From contig CAYQJS010000080.1 in NCBI GenBank assembly GCA_964417895.1, forward strand, positions 1 to 16,625: a stretch of 16,625 nt of DNA, given 5' to 3'. A program made the translations under genes and the position numbers. Position 1 is the stretch's first letter; each line of letters opens with the position of its first letter. Under the pieces are notes generated by a model. The model had not been told where the DNA came from. It saw only the letters and a list, made by a program, of their open reading frames with translations, and ran no database searches. The stretch is from CAYQJS01 sp964417895 (GTDB lineage: Bacteria; Chloroflexota; UBA6077; SHYK01). Positions 1 to 8,181 of the stretch are shown here, piece by piece.

Positions 1-49
1 TCCGACCCGGCGATCTTAACTTCACCGCCTGTCCAGTTTTCGGGGGGCA
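1..49 (-). mobile_element. Terminal inverted repeat of an insertion sequence (IS3-family-like), partial
   Basis: Read on the minus strand, the first bases after the disrupted gene are TG followed by a C-run, GAAAACTGGACA and a short purine-rich leader. This TG-start, C-run and 'aactGGACA' pattern resembles the terminal inverted repeats of many IS3-family elements, which end in TG...CA. On the plus strand the element would end with CA at 48-49. The coding frame of the adjacent binding-protein gene is lost exactly at this junction (stop at 50-52), as expected of an insertion. The transposase genes would lie beyond position 1, and the other end and target duplication are not visible. The family assignment comes from memory of terminal patterns and could be wrong; that some foreign end sits here is better supported. 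Confidence 0.55.
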
Positions 50-1447
50 CTATAGTCTTTTCAACCCGCTCTGATCGGCGGAATTGCGGACCATCTCGAA
101 GCCGGGGAAGGTGGCTCGGTACTCGGCATCCTGGGCCTGCGCGCGGGGAATAACCACCGGCTCCGCGGCGACTCCGACCTGCTGCCAATAGTCGGCGACG
201 GCCAGCATGGCCTGCCGCTGGCTGTCGCTGGTAATGGTTCGGATCTCAACGGATAGCCGTCGCCCGGCGCCGTCTTGAAGCATTCCGTCCGGGGCTCGGC
301 TCAGGCCCAGCCCTCGCAGTAGCTGCTCGGCGCGACGAGGATCATAGGGATGCTGGACAACCTGATCGGCGACAGCCTGAAACTCGGGCGGCTCCGAGGG
401 GCCGAGATAGCTGTGAACGAGCGTGCCGAGACCGAACAGCAAGCTGTTGGCGATCTCCTGGCGGTCGATGGCGTAGAAGAGGGCCTGGCGGAACTCCACG
501 TCCCCCACGAGCGCCGGATTGGGGGTCAACAGCTGCGGAAACATCTGGAGCGAGTTGGAAGGGGTGAGCTCCATTCGTCCAGCGCCCCATCGCTCCATCA
601 GCTGCACCCCGTGCTCGACGGTGAGCGTTTTCCCGAACGTCACCTCGACGCTCCCGCTAAGGATGTTGGCAATCAGCGCGTTCGGGTCCGGAATGAACTT
701 CACGTCGATAAGGTCGATTCTTGGGCGACCCAGGACGTAGCGGTCGTAGGCCTCCAGCCGCATGCCGCTGCCGCGAACCCACTCTCCGACGCGATAGGGG
801 CCAACCCCGACGATGGGGCCGCCCCAGTACGACAACACGTTGAAGCTGTGCTTGCTATCCAGGTAGGCCTTTTCCAGGTGATGCCGGGGGAAGTAGCCGT
901 CGTCCAAAGCCGTGTCGGCTTCGATGAATGGCTGCTTCCAGCGGACCACTACGGTCCGCGGATCGGGCGATTCGATGCTCTCGACGGACCGATACGCGAC
1001 GGTCGGGGTGAGGTCAACCTCAGGATCTTGAATAACTCGGTGCGTGAAGAGCACGTCTTCGGCCGTGAACGGCGTTCCATCGTGCCAGAAGATGTCCGGG
1101 CGAAGCTTCCAAGTAGTCTCCATGCGACCGTCCGGGAGGACTGTCCAGAATCCGTTTTCAATGCTCGGCACCTGCTCGACCAGCACGGGACGGAGGCGAC
1201 CCTCGGGGCCAGGAATGGCAAAGCCCGGATTGGTCAGATTCTTGAGAACCTCGAGGCCGGGCTCGCTGGAGAAGGTGAGCCGCCCCGTCAGGACTGGCGG
1301 GTCGGACAGGACAGCCGCCGTGATCTGCTTGGTAGCGCGCGGCCGCTCCGCGGCACCGCCCCGATCGGCGCCACTCGCCAGAGGCGGGCCGCAAGAGGCC
1401 AGGAGGACACCGCCGATTAGCAGTGAGAACGCTCGCCAGCTCTGCAC
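50..1447 (-). pseudogene. ABC transporter family-5 solute-binding lipoprotein, 3' end lost to an insertion
   Basis: The product is a family-5 (oligopeptide/nickel DppA/OppA-like) extracytoplasmic binding protein. The GTG start at 1445-1447 is preceded by GAGGAGGG at good spacing. The N-terminus is a lipoprotein signal peptide with lipobox LASC (Cys19). Family features include WHDGTPFTAEDVLFT, VGPYRVGEW, a GRPRID block and YAIDRQEI. It aligns along its length with the intact lipoprotein at 14492-16189, but ends after ATFPGFEMVRNSADQSGLKRL-like sequence, where the paralogue has about 100 more residues, including the segment ending in NAHEWDVR. The remaining 465 residues lack the last part of the fold, so binding is probably lost. 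The stop coincides with the insertion-sequence end at position 49. It is the third minus-strand gene in a row after the Rieske and family-6 genes and may have belonged to their operon. Confidence 0.85.
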
Positions 1448-1511
1448 GCTTGCCCTCCTCAGCTCCCCGGACCAAGCTCGACCGTGGTCGAAGGCCCGCG
1501 AGATGGACGCC

Positions 1512-2723
1512 CTATAGCCGCACCGACATCGAGGCCTCCGCGGTTCGGGCCTCTTCCGGGTACACGATCCGACGCTCGCCGTCGATGATCTGAAACAGCC
1601 ACATCCGGGCTCGAGGCACCCCGTTGTCCTGATAGCGGTAAGTGCCCATCACCGTCTCAAAGGAGTTGTCGAGCAGATACTCCCGCAAGTCTGGACCCTC
1701 AAAGGTTCGGGCTCCCTCCACCGCCTGCTGCAGTACCTGGCACGCCGTATATACGCCGGCAGCGATGTTACCCGGGGCGTAGTCATATGCCTCCAAAAAC
1801 GCGTCGGTGAAGGCCCGCGAAGGGGGGTATGGGGAGCGGGGGTCCCACTCATCGAACGTGAAGGCTCCTTCATACAGGGGGTCTATTCTGGTTGGAGCCA
1901 GGGGATCTGCAGTCCGATCGCCCCCGTCCTGACCGTGGGCGGCGGGAATGCGGAACAGCCAGAGAAGGGCATCCTCCAATCCAGCCTCGCGGTAGGCCCG
2001 GATCAACGACTCGGTCTGTGGCTGCCCGCCCCGCAATTGATAGTTGGAGATGACCACCGCGTCGGGTCTGGCAGCTTTGATGCGCGCGAAGAGCGTTGCG
2101 TAGAGCGCCTCGTGGCCACCAGAGGGCTCGTCGGGATAGGGCTCGTCGTGAACCACCTCTACGCCAAACTCATCGGCGTAGTGCCGAGTGCCCAGAACGA
2201 TCCAAACGTTATGTTGGTTGATTCCGTGAAACGGATCATCCAGGTGGGTGGGTCGGGGATCATCAGGGTGGAGAAGCGCCACCCGCCGCGGCCGCTGGCC
2301 CTGGGGGAGGGTAGTGGCCCATTCGAAGAAGCTGCGGGGTTTATCGAAATCAGTCCCCGACCAGCAGAGAAAGAGATATTTCCGGCCCTGCTGGAACATC
2401 CCATGGCCACTGCCGTGGCCAACGAGGAGCAACCGTTGCGCCTCCTCTGTTACGGGTGCCACCTGCTCGATGGTACGAGTGCGGGCGGGTGCGAAGAGCA
2501 GATCCACCTCTTCCGCAATCAGTCGCTCGTAGTTCTCCACCGACCGGGCGGGCCGGCTACCGTCGTCGTAGACCACGAGCTCGACCGGGCGTCCGAGCAT
2601 CCCACCGCTGCTATTGACCTCATCGACCCAGAGCCGGTAGGTGTTGTAGTGCTCTGCCCACGCGCCTCTCGCGTCCCGACCGGTTTGGGGGAGGGAAACA
2701 CCGATACGAATCGGCTCGACCAT
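1512..2723 (-). CDS. Family-6 (LivK/AmiC-like) ligand-binding protein without signal peptide
   Basis: A protein of about 403 residues with the type-I periplasmic-binding fold of branched-chain amino acid, amide and urea transporters. It opens directly with MVEPIRIGVSLPQTG, the first beta strand of the domain, followed by a 'VNSSGGMLGRPVELVVYDD' segment typical of this family (rough residues 30-50). The ATG at 2721-2723 is preferred: GGAAGG/GAGGTG lies upstream; a GTG four codons earlier is also possible. An in-frame TAG about 40 nt upstream excludes a longer N-terminus, so no signal peptide or lipobox exists. The protein is therefore cytoplasmic or exported otherwise; cytoplasmic sensors of this fold (AmiC) are known. 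It lies 71 bp downstream of the Rieske gene and 64 bp upstream of the truncated binding lipoprotein. No LivH/M/G/F partners are present. The ligand is unknown. Confidence 0.85.
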   Translation of the reverse strand: MVEPIRIGVSLPQTGRDARGAWAEHYNTYRLWVDEVNSSGGMLGRPVELVVYDDGSRPARSVENYERLIAEEVDLLFAPARTRTIEQVAPVTEEAQRLLLVGHGSGHGMFQQGRKYLFLCWSGTDFDKPRSFFEWATTLPQGQRPRRVALLHPDDPRPTHLDDPFHGINQHNVWIVLGTRHYADEFGVEVVHDEPYPDEPSGGHEALYATLFARIKAARPDAVVISNYQLRGGQPQTESLIRAYREAGLEDALLWLFRIPAAHGQDGGDRTADPLAPTRIDPLYEGAFTFDEWDPRSPYPPSRAFTDAFLEAYDYAPGNIAAGVYTACQVLQQAVEGARTFEGPDLREYLLDNSFETVMGTYRYQDNGVPRARMWLFQIIDGERRIVYPEEARTAEASMSVRL

Positions 2724-2794
2724 CGCGCACCTCACCCTTCCTAGCGGAGGATTTCCTCCCCGCGTGGGCTACGCCGGCGTGATCAGAGTAATGG

Positions 2795-3991
2795 CTAATC
2801 CCTGGTCAAGCCTTCGTGGCCGGCCATGCTGGGTGGAATCGCCCACTGCTTGAGCGGCTTCCCCTCAGCGAGTTTTTGCATTTCCTGGCTCCAGACGCGC
2901 CGCAGCTCGATGATGCCCGCGTCCGACGCGCCCAGATGCTCCTTCGTACGATCGGTGATCCGGCCCTGGCCGGTTTGCGCGATGCCGTCCTGGATGCTCC
3001 CGGCGTCGGGATGACCGAAGTATTCGTCGATGTGGGCCTCGCCCCGCTTGATTGCCTCGATGATGTCGTTGACCGGACGCGGGTCTCCCGTCCACTCGGG
3101 AGCGGGGGGCCGCCCGGTCCGGGGCGGCCTGCCTAGGACCCGCGAGATGTCCTGGGTGATGTTGAACGATTCGTACGACTCATCGTCGATGGGGACGCGC
3201 CAGGCCCACGCACTTCCCCGCCGGGCGATATTGGGCATCGCTACGCCGTTTAGATACTCGCCAAAGTCGTACGTGTAGGTGACGGCGACGCCCCAGTCGG
3301 TCTCGTGCCCACTGATGTGGGGCATGAACTCCTCAAACCCCTCGACGCCACCGCGCCTCCGCCATTCGGTGTAGGCCTCGAGGTCGTGAGCGGGAACCGG
3401 GGAGTCAGCCCGGCGTGTGCCGGCGCGCGCGTAGTGGACGAAGAAGATGTGAACGTGATCCGGAGTGTTCTCGAGGCTCTGGAAGTAACTTGACCCGCGG
3501 ACGTAGCTGTTGAGGTTGCGGATCCCGTTTTCTTCCAGGTCGCGATACCGAGGCAGGGGCGGGGGCCCTCCCTCTCCGAAATAGGCCCAGATCAAGCCAA
3601 GATACTCCTCGGTCGGGTAACCGGGAATCTTGATCTTGTCGCAGAAGGGCGTGAACTCGCCGGGCTGCTGCACACACTGGCCCGAGCCGTTGTACATCCA
3701 GCCGTGGTAGTAGCAGCGGATGTTGTCGCCCTCCACCCAGCCGATGCTGAGCTGGTTCTGCCGATGCGCGCAGCGGAAGCCGAGCACGTGGGGGACGCCA
3801 CTCTCACCGCGGTAGATAGTGAAGTCTTCACTCAACATGCGGAGGGGCGTTGCCTTGCCGGCTGACAGGTCCTTGGCGATGTACACCGGCTGCCAGAACT
3901 TCCGGAGATAGCGCCCGGCCAGGGTCCCAGGCCCGACATGGGCAAAGTCTCGATATTCGTCGGTGGTCCGATGGTCTGTTGCGGTCTCCAT
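2795..3991 (-). CDS. Rieske [2Fe-2S] ring-hydroxylating oxygenase, alpha/terminal oxygenase subunit
   Basis: A 398-residue non-heme iron oxygenase resembling the phthalate 4,5-dioxygenase / vanillate O-demethylase oxygenase group. The Rieske cluster motif is CAH...CYYH with ligands Cys74, His76, Cys93 and His96. The mononuclear iron site is ENTPDHVHIFFVH with Asp178, His181 and His186; Asp335 is a likely third ligand. The C-terminal 'GRITDRTKEHLGASDAGII' stretch is typical of this group. ATG at 3989-3991 has GGAGGA about 10 nt upstream. It would hydroxylate or demethylate an aromatic or related substrate in the cytoplasm using electrons from a reductase, but no reductase or ferredoxin gene is in the window. 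It leads a minus-strand run with two binding-protein genes and is divergent from the small cupin. The substrate cannot be read from sequence. Confidence 0.93.
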   Translation of the reverse strand: METATDHRTTDEYRDFAHVGPGTLAGRYLRKFWQPVYIAKDLSAGKATPLRMLSEDFTIYRGESGVPHVLGFRCAHRQNQLSIGWVEGDNIRCYYHGWMYNGSGQCVQQPGEFTPFCDKIKIPGYPTEEYLGLIWAYFGEGGPPPLPRYRDLEENGIRNLNSYVRGSSYFQSLENTPDHVHIFFVHYARAGTRRADSPVPAHDLEAYTEWRRRGGVEGFEEFMPHISGHETDWGVAVTYTYDFGEYLNGVAMPNIARRGSAWAWRVPIDDESYESFNITQDISRVLGRPPRTGRPPAPEWTGDPRPVNDIIEAIKRGEAHIDEYFGHPDAGSIQDGIAQTGQGRITDRTKEHLGASDAGIIELRRVWSQEMQKLAEGKPLKQWAIPPSMAGHEGLTRD

Positions 3992-4060
3992 TGTTATGGC
4001 GTCCTCCGTTTAGGGCATGGCCCCGCGTAATATAGCTTAACTTGCTTTGGGAGGGCTGGC
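3992..4060. promoter_or_regulatory. Divergent intergenic region between Rieske oxygenase and cupin genes
   Basis: These 69 bp must hold the promoters and ribosome binding sites for both divergent genes. An AT-rich core TAATATAGCTTAA at 4028-4040 is the only -10-like element and can be read on either strand (TAATAT on plus, TATATT on minus). No good -35 box stands at the usual spacing. GGGAGGG at 4050-4056 is the cupin Shine-Dalgarno; GGAGGA on the minus strand serves the Rieske gene. Shared control of the pair is an inference. Confidence 0.4.
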
Positions 4061-4459
4061 ATGTCCGTCGAAGTGGTTGACTTGGTGAAACTCTTTCACG
4101 ACGACCCGCGCCGCCACGTCATTTTCAATACACCCCGCATGCACGCATGGCTGCACGTCTATCCCAAGCCGGGCGATAAGGACGATATGCATTGCCATAA
4201 CCGAGACCAGACCTGGTATTTGATCGAGGGGAAGTGCACTATTCACACGCCGGGCGGCCAGTCAGAGGTGATGCAACCAGGCACAGCGGCCCTCATCACC
4301 GGCGGATCCTTCTATCAGCTGGAGAACACTGGGGATGGACCGATGGTTCTCATGGGGAACCGCTCGGGACCAAGTGACGGATCAAACGTCCACATCAATT
4401 ACGATACCCGGCAGGACATAGGCCGGACAGCCGACGGGGGCCGGCCGCGCCTCCCTTAG
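4061..4459 (+). CDS. Small single-domain cupin protein
   Basis: A 132-residue beta-barrel cupin. ATG at 4061 is preceded by GGGAGGG with 5-nt spacing. Cupin motif 1 is present as DDMHCHNRDQTWYLIEG, giving His44 and His46, but the usual Glu is Gln50. In motif 2 (about residues 67-90, around SFYQLENTG) the usual metal His is replaced. So it keeps only two of the four classic ligands and may bind metal weakly or act as a ligand-binding or accessory protein. The C-terminus is short and Gly/Arg-rich. It is divergent from the Rieske oxygenase and convergent with the frameshifted lipoprotein gene. A role linked to the oxygenase is plausible but inferred. No enzymatic function is assigned. Confidence 0.85.
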   Translation: MSVEVVDLVKLFHDDPRRHVIFNTPRMHAWLHVYPKPGDKDDMHCHNRDQTWYLIEGKCTIHTPGGQSEVMQPGTAALITGGSFYQLENTGDGPMVLMGNRSGPSDGSNVHINYDTRQDIGRTADGGRPRLP

Positions 4460-4587
4460 CGTCCTTTCGCGCGAGCTCAGTGTCAGCGCTGGCAACGCTT
4501 CGCTGAACAGTCGCGCCATTCGCCCCACCTGGGGTGGTGGTGAGAACGAACGAGCGTCGATCCAACGGCAGGCCAACTAAAGGGCGC

Positions 4588-6335
4588 TTACTTCCAGTTC
4601 CACTCGTGGATGTTGAAGTACCGCTCAGTGCCCGAGGTGAGGTCGCCAATCGCCTTGCCTTCACTCTTCACCCCGTCCAGATGTGAGCCCACCGCCCAGG
4701 TGTTGAGAGCGAAATGGGTAATGAACATGGGCAGATGCTCCGTAAAAACTCGCTGCATCTGGATGAAGTATCGAGTGCGCTCGTTCGGGTCTAGCGTCGC
4801 GTTGAACGCCTCGAAGAGACGGTCGTATTCGGCGTTGGAAAACCCGCCGTTATTGCTGCCTGTCCATCGATTCTGAGCGCTGGCAATCTCGCGGCTGTAG
4901 AAGCTGGACTCCGTCGCGCTACCGGTACCCTGGATGCCGGGGAAGGTCGCTCGGTGCTCAGGCGTGGCCCCCGCCGGAATCACAGCCGGTCGAACCTGAA
5001 AACCTGCTCGCTGCCAGGTATCCATCATGATGAGCTGCATCCGTTCTCGATCCGACTCCATGTTCCGCTCGAAATCCAGGACGAACCGCGCTCCACTCGC
5101 GTCTGTGAAGAGGCCCTCTCGGTCCCTGGTGAACCCCGCTTCGTTCATGAGCTGCTCCGAGCGGCGCGGGTCGTAGGGATAGCGCATGATGGTCCGCTCG
5201 ACCTCGGGGAAGAACGGAGCGTTTGGAGGAACCAGCGTCTCGATCATGATGCCCTGGCCATTGAATACGCCGTCGTTGATCGCCTGGCGGTCGAGCGAAT
5301 GGGCGAGCGCCCTCCGCACTCGGACGTCCAGTAAGGCTGGGTGTCCTACGTTTTCCGGCTTCAGCTGAATCCAGTTCGGTTGGATGTTCCCCGGCGCCAG
5401 GATCAGACTTCCTTTGCCCTCTCGGACCCAGTCCGAGAGGAGTGCGTGATGCTCGAAGTTGAGCTGCCCCATGTCCATCGTTCCGGCCAGCAGCTCAGTC
5501 ATGATGGCATCGTCCGCCATCACTTTGTGCACGACGCGCTCCATCCTGGGACGCCCGCTGGCGAAGGCCTCGAAGGCGGCGCCTTCGAAACTCACCCCCG
5601 GCTCCCAGTGCAACAGGCGAAACGGACCGGTCCCCACGTACTCCGCCTTCCAGTACGGGAGGTTGCGGAACGCCTCTGCCCCGCCCGGGTTTTGCTCGAG
5701 GTTGACAAAGGCCTGTTCCAGGATGTGGCGCGGTAGCGGCGCGAAGTCCGCGATGGCCAAGCGGTTGGCGCCCGCGTACGAGCTGCGCCAGGTAATCACC
5801 AGTGTGCCCGGGTCGAGCGCCTCCACGAGTTCAATAAGGCGCTCGGCCCTGGACGCCCGAGCGCCGCTATTCCCGTTCGCGCTGACGCTCCTCGCAAAAA
5901 CGTAGTCTTCGGCCTCAAGGGGCTGACCGTCGTGCCAGGTGAGGCCCGGCCGCAGCTTGTAGATGGTCTGCATCCGGCCATCCGGAAACACTCGCCACGT
6001 GTCCGTGTTCAGCTGCGGCACTCGGCGAGCTCGGGGTGAACATTCCCCTGGTCGTCGGTAACGGTGAGCCCGCCGTTGAACATCCTCAAGGTAGCTGCCG
6101 TACCCCCAGCCGCGTTCATGGCCGGGTAGAGGTTGGTCACCTCCCGGAAGACCGGAAAGTTGAGCGTCCGCTGAGGGGCTTGCGTACTAGCCGGTCCCTG
6201 CGCGGATCCGTTCGAGCCCGCTGGCAGCGGGGCGCACGCCGCGGCGAGCACGACCGCTATCCCAAGGACCAGAGAGCGTACCGATCCTTTCCGAAGCGCG
6301 CACCCCCCAGGATTCGGCGGGGGAAATGGCGGCAA
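4588..6335 (-). pseudogene. ABC family-5 solute-binding lipoprotein, frameshifted (tandem paralogue)
   Basis: Two adjacent reading frames together make one DppA/OppA-like binding protein closely related to the one encoded just upstream (6368-8095). The 5' part carries a lipoprotein signal (hydrophobic run, Cys after VVLAAA) and runs to NVHPELAE, then shifts into CRS-stop. The 3' part resumes with PQLNTDTWRVFPDGRM and continues to YFNIHEWNWK. The paralogue reads PELAEIPQFDNDTWRV without a break, so one base is missing next to 6020/6021. The start is unclear: no ATG or GTG with a Shine-Dalgarno fits. A TTG at 6333-6335 is used here; a GTA at 6279-6281 three bases after GGAAAGGA could be a mutated GTG. 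Either the gene is inactive or the break is a sequencing error. The 477-residue 3' part could start at GTG 6019-6021 but would lack a signal peptide. Confidence 0.8.
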
Positions 6336-6367
6336 AGCGCCGCGGGGGAGCGTCGGTGGGTGGGCCA

Positions 6368-8095
6368 CTACTGCCATTCCCATTCGTGGATATTGAAGTA
6401 GCGGACCGTCCCCAGGGTGAGCTCGCCAATCGGCTTGGTCTCGTTCTTTACACCCTTCAAGTGCCCCGCTACCGCCCAAGTGTTCAGGCTGAAATGGGTG
6501 ATGAAGGTGGGCAGGTATTCGCTGTAGATCCGCATCATGCCGATGAACTGCTGCGTCCGCTCGGCCTGGTCAAGGGTGCCGCCAAACGCGTCGTACAGTC
6601 GGTCGTATTCGGCATGGGAAAACCCGGAGCGGTTGTTGCCCGTCCAGCGGTTCTGGGCCGAGCCAATATTGGCGCTCGCCCAGGTACCTTCGTTGGCACT
6701 CCCTTGTCCCTGTATGCCCGGGAAGGTGTACCGCGCCTCGCGCGGAGGCTCGCCCACCGGGAGCTCGTACGGTCGGACTTCGAACCCGGCCCGCTTCCAG
6801 ATGTCAACCATGATGAGCTGCAGTCGCTCCCGGTCCGAGGCTCGATTCCGCTCGAAATCGGCCACGAACCGCTGTCCGCTTGCATCGGCGAAGAAGCCGT
6901 CACGGTCTTTGGTGAAGCCGGCCTCGTTCATTAGCTGCTCGGACCGGCGCGGGTCGTACGGGTAGCGCGTGATGGCCCGCTCGACCTGCTCAAGCAGGTT
7001 GTTCGGCGCCCGGGGCGGCACGATGGTTTCCACCATGATCCCTCGACCATCAAAGGCCCCATCGTTGAGAGCCTGACGATCGATCGTGTGCGCGAGCGCG
7101 CGTCGCACTCGAACGTCCAGCAAGCCGGGGTGGCCAACGTACTCTCGTCGCAATTGAATCTCGTTGGGCTGGACGTTTCCCTCCCCGATCAGGAGGATGC
7201 CTCTGCCGTTCTTCGCCCAATCGCGCTCGAGCAGCCCAAAATGCTCGAAGTTCATCTGCCCCATATCGATCGCGCCGGCCAGGATATTGGTGATGACGAC
7301 CTGGTCGTCCATCACCTTGTGAATGACCCTATCGATTTTGGGCCGACCGAGCGCAAAACGATCGAAGGCCGCCCCTTCATAGTGGGAGCCCGGCTCCCAG
7401 GCCACCAACCGGTAGGGACCCGTGCCAATGTACTCCGACTTCCAGTAGGGCAGATTGTTGAAGGCTGCCGCCTGCGACGGGTCCCGCTCTACCGTGGCGA
7501 ACGCCTCGCCGAGAAGATGGCGCGGCAGCGGGTCAAAGTCCGCCATCACCAGGCTGTTTGCGCCGGGATATGGTCTCTGCCATCGAATGACCAGGGTAAT
7601 CGGGTCGACTGCGACCGCAGATTCCATCAGTCGCTCGGGCCGCGGCCTGGTCATCTCGACTCCGGGCAGCGCGTACACTCGCTTGGCGAAAACATAATCC
7701 TCGGCATCCAACGGCTGCCCATCGTGCCAGGCCAACCTGGGCTTCAGCTTGTAGGTGGTCTCCATCTTCCCGTCGGGCAGCACTCGCCAAGTGTCGTTAT
7801 CGAACTGCGGAATCTCCGCAAGCTCGGGACGGACAGTGCCTGTGTCATCGACCACGGTCAGCCCGGCGTTGAACAGCCTCTGCGTTGCCGCGGTACCGCC
7901 GGCGGTGTTCATGCCCGGATAGAGAGATGTCACCTCGCGGGTGACCGGGAAGGTGAGAACCCGGCTCTCGCGCGCGCTAGCCGGAGTCTGATCCTGGATG
8001 GGTCGGACCTGCGGAGCTGCGCAGGCAGTGGCGAGTATGGCGCCTACGGTGAGCATGATGGATGCAGGCCGCCACCTAGTCACTGGGCGCACCAC
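6368..8095 (-). CDS. ABC transporter family-5 (DppA/OppA-like) solute-binding lipoprotein
   Basis: A 575-residue extracytoplasmic binding protein, normal length for the family. The N-terminus has a short basic region, a hydrophobic stretch and a probable lipid-anchoring Cys in ILATACAAP (position -3 is not Leu, so slightly non-canonical). Family features include LAWHDGQPLDAEDYVFA, LPRHLLGEAF, IGTGPYRLVAWEPG, LGRPKIDRVIHKV, ALAHTIDRQALNDG and FSHAEYDRLYDAF near the C-terminus. GTG at 8093-8095 is taken as start, with only a weak Shine-Dalgarno; in-frame GTG codons at 8090-8092 and 8081-8083 are alternatives. It lies 86 bp downstream of the bicupin gene in the same orientation and is followed by a frameshifted copy of itself. 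No permease or ATPase accompanies it. The ligand may be the operon's substrate rather than a peptide, which is inference. Confidence 0.92.
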   Translation of the reverse strand: MVRPVTRWRPASIMLTVGAILATACAAPQVRPIQDQTPASARESRVLTFPVTREVTSLYPGMNTAGGTAATQRLFNAGLTVVDDTGTVRPELAEIPQFDNDTWRVLPDGKMETTYKLKPRLAWHDGQPLDAEDYVFAKRVYALPGVEMTRPRPERLMESAVAVDPITLVIRWQRPYPGANSLVMADFDPLPRHLLGEAFATVERDPSQAAAFNNLPYWKSEYIGTGPYRLVAWEPGSHYEGAAFDRFALGRPKIDRVIHKVMDDQVVITNILAGAIDMGQMNFEHFGLLERDWAKNGRGILLIGEGNVQPNEIQLRREYVGHPGLLDVRVRRALAHTIDRQALNDGAFDGRGIMVETIVPPRAPNNLLEQVERAITRYPYDPRRSEQLMNEAGFTKDRDGFFADASGQRFVADFERNRASDRERLQLIMVDIWKRAGFEVRPYELPVGEPPREARYTFPGIQGQGSANEGTWASANIGSAQNRWTGNNRSGFSHAEYDRLYDAFGGTLDQAERTQQFIGMMRIYSEYLPTFITHFSLNTWAVAGHLKGVKNETKPIGELTLGTVRYFNIHEWEWQ

Positions 8096-8181
8096 GATCC
8101 CGCACTCATCAGCCGGTGCATCCCGAGCTGGTCAAGGATGAGCAGGCCCTTCTCGAGACGCATATGCGAAGGAGCGGTCCT

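Noticed and set aside
350..1420. Long plus-strand open frame opposite the truncated binding-lipoprotein gene
   Set aside because: It is the antisense of a clear family-5 gene, has no recognisable domain and no ribosome binding site; high GC produces such shadows.
4460..4587. Rho-independent terminator between the convergent cupin and binding-lipoprotein genes
   Set aside because: Only a weak CCCC-ACCT-GGGG hairpin was found and no T-tract on either strand.
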